Below are positions 12,006 through 23,499 of a stretch of 64,000 bases of DNA, in pieces. Position 1 is the first letter of the stretch, and the number at the start of each line of letters is the position of its first letter. A program made the position numbers and the translations under genes. This stretch comes from Cubamyces lactineus (taxonomy: Eukaryota > Basidiomycota > Agaricomycetes > Polyporales > Polyporaceae). The notes below the pieces were generated by a model. It had not been told where the DNA came from. It worked only from the letters and a program-made list of their open reading frames with translations, and did not search any database. The stretch covers positions 988,501-1,052,500 of the forward strand of contig JACDTU010000013.1 of the NCBI GenBank assembly GCA_022376465.1, given 5' to 3'.

Positions 12006-12650
12006 CTAGTGGATGCGAACACTCGCCTCTTCGAGGCCTACTACTAACTCCATCTTGAGGCGGCCGTCACGCATGTGACGGACGCGTCGTAGGGCTTCGC
12101 CTGGTACGCGGCGCAAGTTCAACTCGAGCGCGAGCGGGCTCCCTACTACCCAAGGCTGGGTCACGATCACTCTGCCATCAGTCGTCTGAAAACCCCACGT
12201 CCTTTCACAGTTGACCCCGTCTGGTTGAGATCAGAAACAAGAAATCCAGTGCAGAGACAAAATGAACCTCGTCTGATCAGACGTCAAGAACGAGCCTCGG
12301 ATACCTCAAGTTCATGCGGGCGATGTCCTCAGCTAGGGCATCCATGGTGGTCTCATCGTAAGCACCTTCTAGTTCTGCTTCGGGAGTCGCGAGCAAATAT
12401 TCTTCTGTGTCCTTTGACGTACATGATCAGGCAGGTCTTCATCATTGTCATCGCCCTCATCGTCAACGATGTAGCCACCGTGGCCACCGTGTGTTTACCT
12501 CTCGGGCCATTGCCGCAGACAATATCTGCACCGCATTAATCTCCAAGTCGTTGTCTCGACCAAAGCGAGCATACACAATGCGGGGAAATGGTGCGCGACA
12601 ACACCAGCAAGACTCCATATGCACGCTCGTTCTTTTGAGCAAAAGGGTAC
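12006..12650 (-). pseudogene. Possible unrecognised gene or gene remnant
   Basis: Three minus-strand stretches have gene-like codon use (GC-rich third positions). One, about 12620-12490, contains IVYARFGRDNDLEINAVQ and ends at a GTAAAC donor. A second, 12411-12280, contains EEYLLATPEAELEG. A third, about 12220-12006, contains RVIVTQPWVVGSPLALELNL and ends in TAG. The first two can be linked by an intron with a non-standard AAG acceptor. I found no in-phase join to the third, because a TGA (12277-12279) intervenes. It could be a decayed gene or a real gene whose splicing I cannot resolve. No family is recognised. Confidence 0.25.
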
Positions 12651-13927
12651 CTAGGAGACCCGAAAACGTGGTAAATGCTGGTTTAACCTGGTTAAGGCAA
12701 GCAGCAATCGGAAAGGTCGGGGAACTACGAGTTTTCAGCGCTTCGGAGCAGGGGGCGCTTTGTCTTCTATATGAGCTCCTCTGTTGGACCGTTTCGCGTT
12801 GGGGTGCCAATGGTGGGTGAAAAGGGAGACGACGCGTGTTTCTAACACGTCACCTCTGAGGTTGAGCTCTATGGGTTGCATGCGGCTGCGGAGGCGGCGA
12901 CGGATGAAAATTGAATATTGAGGGTTGGCCGTCGTCGATCGTCCTCGTACCGAAGAGTATCGAAGCTGGCAACTACTGACATCAAAGACGTCCAACATTG
13001 TGTGGATGCCCCCAAGACAAATTGTCGAAGCCCAGTGGTAGTATAGTCGCATGCTTCGTAATGAAATTTCCTCGACCTACGATTTGAGGGTCGCGTTATG
13101 AAGCAGACGTCCGTGGTGCTCGTCCTCCTCTCACCTCAGTAGAGGTAGAGCACATCGGTCGTCTGCCTACGGGAGACTAGTGGTAGTAGTATGGTGAGGT
13201 GTTGGTTGTACCAAATGACTGCGATTCCAGGTAAAATCGAGATGATCACGGTAGAAGCGCCAGCGGTACTAAATGAATTAGGCGCTTGTTGGCTTGCATC
13301 ACAGTTCTAGTCAAGACAATCATTGTGCGTAGTACAGCTTTGCACGTTGTGCGCAACATTGTAACGGTAGATAAGTGTAGCATGGAGGTGCTGATACCTG
13401 CGTGAATAACGCCTAGTAGTTCGCCATCGGGATGCTGAGAGATCGGCGTGCGGTTACAAAAGCTCAGATAATCTGTTAGCAGCAGAGGTACCGTGCATAA
13501 CGTTAGCGCAGGTTCCGTCATACCGCGAGCTCTCTTGGCATGCAAAGATGCCGCTGTCTTGGCACACCACAGTTTGCATCATGATGAGCCGGGACCGCAA
13601 TAAGTTGCACCACCTCGTCCGTTCGACAATTATCGGATTGTTCCCAAGTGTTTGTCTGGTGGCTTCGAAGGCATCTAGAGAATATTCAAGGAGCAGTTGG
13701 GATCAGACTAGTACTGCAGATGGATCTGCAAACTACTCGGAACCATTTGAGGGTATTTGAGGGTGCGGCGGACGTGATGCCGAGTGGCGTCTGGTGGGTG
13801 ATGCGGGGGTACACCATCGTCCGGGAACTCGAAGGTTATTTGAAGCGGACTGGCGCCCAATCCGAATTGAAGCGTTGGGCTACCAAGCAGCGTAGAGCAC
13901 GTCCCTCTCTCTCCATCCTCCATCGCC

Positions 13928-15763
13928 ATGCTCCCGCTCAGCCGTACGGACGTCCCGCTCGGCCTCCATGGCAAGCCCGACAACGCCCTCCTCTACGTCC
14001 GCTACTTTGCTCGGCGCTACCTTGTCCTAGGCATCACCGGCCTCGTCCTCTTCTCCCTCCTGCTGCGCATCCTGTACGTAGGCCGTGACGTGCGCCCACC
14101 GTCCACATCAGATGGGAATACATCGCCTCGCTGGCCTGGGAAGAGGCTTCCGCCTTTGTATGGCCAGTATCACCAGTATGAACACCGGCTGCCACAACAC
14201 CATTGGGACGCGCCCTCGCACCAATCGGAGCCTAAGTTCTTCTGGATACCAGGACACAGCAGAGGTGAGTTTTGTGTGATGTATTGCGTAGCGTGAGACG
14301 CGCTGACGAGCGAGGTATCTCGATGATTAGGGTCGGGCTGGGGCAACATCTTCCAGGAGGTTCTGCTCAATGCCTACCTCGCACACAAGGCCAACAGAGG
14401 GTAAGTGCTCTAGCTTCAGTGCCACGCGAGCACCTCGACAGCAGAGCGCTAATGCGGGGCGTAGCTTCGTGTTTTACAACTACACCTGGAACGATGACGG
14501 CTCGGATTACTCGGACTACAATGGCAAGCCCATCCCGTCGCGCATACCGCTCTCCGCACTCATCCGAGGTGCGTTTGTTTTCCTCCACGCTTACTGCAGG
14601 ACGAGCGTCGTACTCAAATCCTCCATCATAGGGCCCATCGTTGGTGCGCCATGGCCCGCGGGCGACCCCGCGCCGCTCGCGATCTCAGAAGAGTACTGGC
14701 ACCATGTATGCGGATCGAACAGACGCGTGATCCCGCGCGCGGAGGTGCACGACCACCTCCCGTCGTGGTATGTCTCGGACATCACCAAGGGCTGGCTCGA
14801 CAAGCTCAGCACGATCGACGACCAGTGCGTCGAGGCGGGCTCGGACGGCGGCCCGCCGTACAGTTGGATGTAAGTCCCCTCGCCCTCAGATCGGCGCATG
14901 CGCGCACGCGTGTAGCAGAGCGCGAACTGACGCGCCTTGTTTGCGCCCCCGCAGAACGTTCGGCGAGAAGGACGCCATGACGGACGTCTGGCCCGACTTC
15001 GCGCGCTCGCCCGTGCTCACGCACTTCGCCTGGTCCCCGCTCGTCGAGCTCGGGTTCGACAACAACCGGGAGGTGTTCGCGCCCACGTCCGTGCTCGAGC
15101 CGCCCCTCTCCGCCGTCCCGACCTCCGTCCTGAGCGCCGAGCGCTACAGCATGCTCCCCGGGCTGCTCGTGCTGCACATCCGGCGGGGCGACTACGAGGG
15201 GCACTGCGCGCACCTCGCGCGCTGGTCGAGCTCGTACCTCGCGTACAACGCGCTCCCGGGCCTCCCGGACCGCTTCACCCCGCCCCCGGGCGGCAGCTGG
15301 GGCGAGAACACCCCGGAGAACGTGCAGATCTACATGGAACATTGTTTCCCGAGCGTCGAGCAGATCGTGCGCAGGGTGGAGGAGGTCGTGCAGGGGGAGG
15401 CGGCGCAGGGCTTGGAGCATGTGTATGTGATGACGAACGGCGCGGTGGAGTGGGTCGAGGAGCTCAAGAGGGCGTTGAGGGGGATGGGCAGGTGGACGAA
15501 CGTGGCGAGTAGCAGGGATCTGGTCCTGAATTGGGAGCAGAAGTACGTCGCGCAGGCGGTGGACATGCTCATCGGCCAGCGCGCGCAGGTCTTCATTGGT
15601 AACGGGGTGCGTATCTCATTCACGCTCGTGGTGGCGAAAGAAGTTCCCCTGGGTTGTTGTCGCTGACCATATTCTCTGCTTGCAGTGGTCGAGTCTGACG
15701 GGTAATATTGTCCTGATGCGGCAGGCGAACGGCTTCCGCCCAGATAGCACCCGCTTCTGGTGA
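13928..15763 (+). CDS. Type II membrane glycosyltransferase-like protein (O-fucosyltransferase fold)
   Basis: Six exons: 13928-14264, 14331-14400, 14465-14568, 14632-14869, 14955-15606, 15686-15763; 492 residues. A single hydrophobic segment (about residues 31-51) follows a short N-terminus with basic residues, predicting a Golgi type II membrane protein with a luminal domain. Residues 324-334 read HIRRGDYEGHC. The H-x-R-R-G-D motif is the GDP-fucose-binding loop of alpha-1,6/O-fucosyltransferase-related enzymes. Near the C-terminus, FIGNGWSSLTGNIVLMR matches the 'GN-SS-T' segment that ends the same fold. An upstream GSGWGNIFQEVLLNAYLA helix fits the usual N-terminal Rossmann half. Substrate and acceptor are unknown. 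Related basidiomycete genes are usually annotated only as hypothetical. Confidence 0.85.
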
Positions 15764-16467
15764 AGGCTCGAGGAACGATCCGGACACGACACGATACCCT
15801 GCCATTCACATATATCCCATACCACCGACAAAACGAGACGATGGCGCTCGCTGGGTTTCGCTTACCTTTCCTTCTTGCAAAACAAGGAAGAGCGACGAAG
15901 AGACCCTCCAGGACGACGCACGCGATGCCTGACGCTCCTGCTGCAAGTTTCACGCCCAACTCATCGCCACGACGACCGAACGACCCTGTCCGTGTCGACC
16001 CCCAACCGACCGACCAACCAGCATCAAGTAGCACGAGGAGGTGCACGCATGCGTACATATGTATAGACACACTATGATATGCTTTCTAGTACAGTGACGA
16101 CGGAACGACGCGCGCTGTGTAGCAGTAATTCGAGCAGTTCGCGATCGGTGGATGATGATGATGATAGATGATGATAGCTGATACCATGCGTACAGAGACA
16201 GACAGAAATGAGAGGGTGAGTTCGAATGGGTGGGGGTGAGCGAATGGGCAGTCAGTGGGTCAGTGAGTGGATGTACGGAGTGCAAGAAAGAGAGGGAACG
16301 TGAGGGGGAGCATACATGGGGGTGGTTCCGTCAGCCGAGTCAAGAAAGGGGATGGTCGAAAAAAAGACATTGCAGGGATATCGTTATATCGTTATAAGGA
16401 TGCCAGTGCGCGTGAGTATAATGCAGACGTAAGATACTTATCCCGTACACGCCCCCGCGCCGCCCGC
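15764..16467. other. Convergent 3' intergenic region
   Basis: This lies between the stops of the glycosyltransferase (+) and the BTB gene (-). It holds 3' untranslated sequence, an imperfect GAT-type microsatellite at 16150-16176 and runs rich in GA and GT. No gene was seen. Confidence 0.6.
16150..16176. repeat. Imperfect GAT microsatellite
   Basis: GATGATGATGATGATAGATG followed by ATGATAG; an interrupted trinucleotide tract in the convergent 3' region. Confidence 0.8.
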
Positions 16468-17639
16468 CTACTTCGTCGGCGTCGCCGACACAGTCGGGTC
16501 CTTCCAGTCCTCGACCGCGACGCCCATATACTGCGGCAGGCGCTTCCACACGTCGCGCCTGACGTCGAGGTCGCGCGCGTGGAGCATCGCGCGGCACGGC
16601 TCGCAGAGCGGCCAGAGCTCGACGACGTCCTCGATCCAGTGCTCCCACGAGTCGAGCGCGGCGTACCCCGCGATGTCCCCGATCGGGTCCTTCTGCAGCC
16701 CGTCGAGCATCATGTTCAGGATCTCGCGCAGCGCGCGCTCGCACCCCTTCCCCGCGCACTGCGCGCTCGGCGCCGGGCGGCAGATCGTGCACGCCCCGCG
16801 CGTGCTCGCGCGCACGAGCTCCGTGCGCCCGCGTAGGACGAGCTCGAGGTCTTTCGGCTCGAGGCGCTCCGTGCTGCCGTCGGGGCGCTCGACCCCGGCG
16901 GTGAGCTCGGCGTCGAGCTGGCAGCAGAGGTAGAGCGCGGTGGGGAGGACGGAGTCGGCGTGGGTGAGGCGGGCGAGGTTGACGGCGGCGATCGCGTCGG
17001 GGGGCGTGATGTGCAGGAAGAGGTTGCCGTCGACGCCGGCGGTGTCCCAGACGGCGAGGTCGTTCGTGAAGTAGAGCTTGAGGTGGTGCATCGCGCGCGA
17101 GTGCAGGTCCTCGACGTGGTACTTGTGCGACATGCGGATGAGCGCGGCGAGCTCGACGAACTCCATCCGCTCGCCGGGGATGACGGGAAATCTGTGCCAT
17201 GCGGAGGTCAGTGTAGCCTGCATGGGTGGCCCTTGGGTGGGTGGGTGCCTTACTTTCGTGTCCCACATAGCACCCGGAGAAGATGCCGGAGATCGTCTGG
17301 GGGATCCGAGATGTGCACGACGGGGCAGCTCTCCATCGTCTCCGACGCAGACGGCTGGGCCATCGAGAACAAATCGCGGAATATGACAGAATGGCGCGTG
17401 AGGAGGCCGCGGTACACGCGGAAGGCGGTGTCCCTGCAGAGGAGGACGATGTTGCCGTCCTCGAACCAGAGGTCGGGGTCGCGCTTGACGGTGCCGCTCA
17501 GGCTGACGGTGGCGAGCTCGGAGGGGAGGGAGGCGGCGTGGTCGGCGATGTTGACGCGCCATCGCTTGACGACGCCGTTCGGGGACATGAAGGAGTCTCT
17601 GGCGCGGTGGGAGAGCGTGAGCACGCGGCGCCTCGCCAT
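16468..17639 (-). CDS. BTB/POZ-domain protein (basidiomycete type)
   Basis: Two exons on the minus strand, 17639-17254 and 17191-16468, give 369 residues. The BTB fold starts near residue 54 with DPDLWFEDGNIVLLCRDTAF and continues with the 'RVYRGLLTRHSVIFRDLF' helix pattern, then a PVVHISD strand and a 'LLRVL' helix that crosses the intron. The C-terminal half, after ERMEFVELAALIRMSHKYHV, is helical and holds Cys clusters (CTICRP, CAGKGC, CEPC) that may bind zinc or be structural. Such proteins are numerous in Agaricomycetes and their partners are unknown; a CUL3 adaptor role is only by analogy. The ATG at 17639 sits in a good context (CAAATGG). An in-frame upstream ATG at 17927 would add a low-complexity leader and is less likely. 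Confidence 0.85.
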
Positions 17640-18431
17640 TTGATTGCCTTTTGGTTTGTGCGGGGAGGGGGTGGGAGACAAAGGAAAGGGGAGGGGGGAA
17701 GAAGGAAGAGGGACAAGAGAAGGAGAAGAGACGCACGGGGATTTTGAGCGGGTTGCGATATGTTCGTCCGGTTCTGGTTCGCGATGGATCTGTTGCTGGT
17801 GCTGGACGAGGTCGGGGAAGACGGGTTCTGTGTCGGGGGACTGGGTCCACTCGTGGGGGAGACTGGGGGAAGGAGTGCGGGAGGGGAGGGGGGTGATGCG
17901 TTGGAGGACGGCCTTGCGGAGGCTCATTGTACGCTCGGTGGGAACTCGAACGCTCCCTCGACGGCGCTGGAGGAGAGAATGGAGGACGTTGGACGGAGGA
18001 CGAGTGGCAATCGCGTGTCGCCCATTTCACCGCCTCCACGCCCAACCGCGTTTCTATTGTTCCATCCTCACGTGATCGAGTTTTGCCCTTACTAGGCATA
18101 ACACTCCTCCCAGCTCGCGTCCCTTGCGCGTATACGCTCCCCTACACACCCAAACAATCACCCAGGGTCGCCCTACGAGCGGACAAACAAACGGAGAGCC
18201 CGTCCTTGCATATCTAGGAGGATACCAGACGTCCTTTTGTGATGAACACGCGAAGCTCACGTTAACGTCATTGTGCTGATAGCGCGCTCGCTTGGAAGGC
18301 AAGCTGTCCAAACAGCGGCACGCTCGGGTGACCCGATGCATACTGTAATTCGACTTCTAGGTTAGTCGAGCTTGCAGCGTAATATATAGGCTGTACGGTA
18401 AATAGCGATAGAGCGGTGCGTGGTAGGGCGA
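17640..18431. other. Upstream region of the BTB gene and 3' region of LETM1
   Basis: The first 300 bp carry G-rich/C-rich tracts (polypyrimidine on the BTB sense strand), typical of a basidiomycete promoter. The rest is probable 3' untranslated sequence of the gene ending at 18432. No further gene is supported. Confidence 0.5.
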
Positions 18432-20645
<2,214 letters not shown>

Positions 20646-20886
20646 GGAGAGGAAGAGAGGGGAGGATGATTCTAGGTGAAGCCAGCCAGCGTGCTCAGCG
20701 TGTCTTTTCAGGAAATCAGGTCGAGAGTATATGCGCTGCAGTCCTCACTCAGGTAGCTCGATGACGCACAGTCTCGGCTTCCCTCTCCTACTCAGAATCC
20801 TGTTTGCGGTTGTTTGTCCACTTACTGACCGCCGTATTCGCCGTCCAATATCACTCAGTTGCTGTATTCCGTCCTCGACTACAGCC
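20646..20886. promoter_or_regulatory. Divergent promoter, LETM1 (-) / ALKBH1 (+)
   Basis: Only 241 bp separate the two start codons, which point away from each other, so one short region must serve both genes. No TATA box is evident; the sequence has TC-rich tracts on both strands. Confidence 0.6.
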
Positions 20887-22580
20887 ATGATTGGCACCCA
20901 AACGACATCCCTAAACGACATACACGACCCCTCTAGTGCAGCATACAAGAAAGCCCGGCGAAAATACTTCAAGTCGACCCGGAACAGGCCCCCGCAGGTC
21001 GATGCCGACTGGACGCCTTTCCGCGCGGCCGAGAAGAAATACAAGGCGCGCTTCCCTCCCCCCGATCTCTCCGACGTCCTCGACCTCGCGGCTGGGGACC
21101 CTAACCGCGCAGAGGAGGTCGCGCGAGGGAAGTGGAAGGGCCGCGCTGATGCGGTCCCGCACGAAGAGGTTCTGCTGCGCGACGTGGAGGGCTTGGAGGG
21201 GAGGCGCAGGGCGTACATATTTCCAGGCAAACCTGGTGCGCGATCCGCTGTGTGTATGGGTGTGGAACGTATGTATTCATGTACGCCCCGCGCAATGCAT
21301 CAGGCTTGGTTCTGCTCCCTGCGTACGTCTCCCCGGCGGAGCAGCGTCGTTTGATTCGGTGGGCTCTCTCGGAACAGGCGCGACATCCGAACGAGACGAA
21401 CCTCGACACGCATTACGTCCTCCCACCAGATGGCCTGTGGAATCAGTATCTGAGAGTGCGCAAGGGGGAACTTGAAGATGTCGCGATACTCCCTCGCGCC
21501 GCACTCCAAAACCATGTCCAGCCGACGCAGGAGCCTACAGAGCATGCGAATGGAGGAGAGCCTCCCGGTCCGCGCAAGCTGATCTCCAACGAACCCGCAA
21601 GCCCAGAGAACTTCGCTAAGCTTGCCACCACGCCCAAACCGCCCGCCCCGCCGTCCCCGTCCCTCCAGCCCGTCCCGACGTCCGCACTCGTACCAAGGCT
21701 GCGGTGGGCGAATATCGGGTGGTATTACCATTGGGGGACGAAGCAGTACGATTTCACGCGCGGTCCGGGGGAGATCGCTGGTGTGGTGAGGGAGATGTGT
21801 AAGGACGTGGTGGCGAGCGTTCCTTGGGAACGGGTGTTTTGTGGGAATGAGGGAGATGAGGGAATGGATTGGGGACCGAGTGGTCCGGATTGGACGGATT
21901 GGCGGGAGACATATGGTGAGCTCGGACCAAGCGATGGTGTCCTTGACGGACACGGTGTTAATATGCTGAGTACACAGAACCTGACGCGGGCATCGTCAAC
22001 TTCTACCAGACGAAGGTGAGTTGGCGAGCGCAGTGTTCCCCTGTCGCTCTGGTAATCTGAAATACGCTGTCCGTACAGGATACCTTGATGGCTCACGTCG
22101 ATCGCTCCGAACTGTCTGCGACGTCGCCACTGGTATCAATCTCGTACGTGCATTCCGTAGAGATAGAAACGAAGACACATTCACATTCACCGTGCTGCTA
22201 GGCTTGGCTGCGCCGCGATCTTCCTCATCGGAGGCCTCACGCGGGACGACCCTCCAACACCTATTCTCTTACGATCAGGGGATGTGGTCGTCATGTCCGG
22301 CCCAGCGTGTCGGCGCGCATACCATGGTTCGTTCCGCTACAAACTTGTGCAGGGTACGGGCGACTGACTAGGATGTTGACTAGGCGTGCCACGCATTCTG
22401 GAAGGGACTCTCCCGCCCCATCTTGAAGGTGTAGAATCATCAGAATCTGCAGGAGATTCCGATTGGGAAATCTATGAAGAATATCTGCGCGGGACGAGGA
22501 TTAATGTGAATGTTAGGCAGGTGTTCCCGAAGGGGTTCGACCCGACCGTCAGCCTAGAACGCGAGAAGGGCACGGAATAG
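20887..22580 (+). CDS. ALKBH1: ALKBH1-type Fe(II)/2-oxoglutarate dioxygenase
   Basis: Six exons: 20887-21235, 21304-21915, 21978-22015, 22079-22143, 22202-22326, 22384-22580; 461 residues. The catalytic jelly roll is complete. The HxD pair is H339/D341 (MAHVDRSE), the distal iron ligand is H396 (RRAYHG), and the 2-oxoglutarate-binding R-x-N-x-x-x-R motif is RINVNVRQV from residue 435. The 'RWANIGWYYHWGTKQYDF' substrate loop and the 'SISLGCAAIFLIGG' strand match the ALKBH1 branch rather than ALKBH2/3. Family members demethylate or oxidise tRNA and possibly DNA bases; in animals ALKBH1 acts on cytoplasmic and mitochondrial tRNA. The N-terminal 110 residues are basic and the middle has a Pro-rich insert. 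The intron inside the N-terminal region (21236-21303) was chosen because it joins KPG to LVLLPAYVSPAEQ in phase. Confidence 0.92.
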
Positions 22581-22973
22581 TGGTGTAGCATTTGTAAGTG
22601 AACCGGCTGAGACTCACTGGAAAGACAGCGGTGTTGACTGATGCGCGGATGCAGCTTCTGCGAGTATGGAATTCGATTGTAGCAATAGACACCGTTATAG
22701 GATACAGGATCACCAACACCCACAGCGTCTCTGAGTCCAGACTCGCCCTAAATGTTCTCGGTGTTGCAGCCGAACGGGAGACCCGAGCTACTCCAAGTTC
22801 TATGGACAATGGTGAGCTCGGATCGAGGACCTCAGACTCGCTCATCCGGTCGAGATCTGTATACCGCTCACGCAAACCACCCTTCCTCACCAGCCTCGAT
22901 CGTAACTCCTCGGCTGTGCGCAGTCTTCGGTCCCGACCCGGATACAGCAGCTGCTTTCAGCTTCTGGTCTATC

Positions 22974-23215
22974 TAATGGTCTAGACCGCTCGTCGATAGC
23001 TCCAATGACCTACCACATCCGCTCCCCAAGGGTATATAAGGAGGCCCATTTTCGCTGGTTGGCGGCAGGTCGATCCCCCCTCTCCCCACTCATTGTCTGA
23101 ACTGGCGTCAGCTCTTTGCTCTCTGCGCTGCGTGCTGGACTCGCTCAGGGCCCGGGGACTTTCTTCGCAAGATCCCTCTAGGTCCAGCACCTAGCTGGAA
23201 TGGGACTATCTGATA
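22974..23215 (+). other. LTR-like or promoter-like segment before the repeat array
   Basis: A palindrome TCTAGA lies in 'AATGGTCTAGACCGC' at the left, followed by TATATAAG at 23033-23040 and a pyrimidine-rich CCCCCCTCTCCCC tract. A GC-rich section (from GTGCTGGACTCGCTCAGGGC) partly recurs about 190 bp downstream (GTGCTGGTCTCGCCCAGGGC). The order resembles a U3-TATA-R layout of a copia-type LTR, but no terminal repeats or primer-binding site were found. Confidence 0.3.
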
Positions 23216-23499
23216 CCTCGGAGCAGTTCTTCAAGAGCCTACGTATGGGTCGTACTGCGAGGCCCTCACTGTCTAGGCTGGACTTAAAGACTTTACCCTT
23301 CCCCTCCCCCTCCTGCCTGCGTGCTGGTCTCGCCCAGGGCCTGGAGCCCTCCAATACCTCCTCTCCCAGAACCCCTCTGTGTCCGGCCCCCAGCTGGCCT
23401 AAATCATAACATGGCTTGAAGCCAGATGTCCGCCATCTTGCGTCTGCGACGTATTGCATGCACCGTGAGTCCGAACCTCTCGTGCATCTGGCGCGCTGC

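Larger units (their letters stand above)
9351..13927. other. Gene-poor region
   Basis: About 4.6 kb between the small protein and the glycosyltransferase. Longer open frames near 10.6-11.3 kb occur on both strands at once and lack gene-like joins or recognisable motifs. The only part with coding-like texture is on the minus strand at 12.0-12.65 kb (separate entry). The 13.1-13.9 kb part presumably contains the promoter of the next gene; no clear TATA box was seen. Confidence 0.5.

Noticed and set aside
17640..17927. Upstream in-frame start of the BTB gene at 17927
   Set aside because: It would add a Pro/Ser-rich leader translated from polypyrimidine tracts; the ATG at 17639 has a better context.
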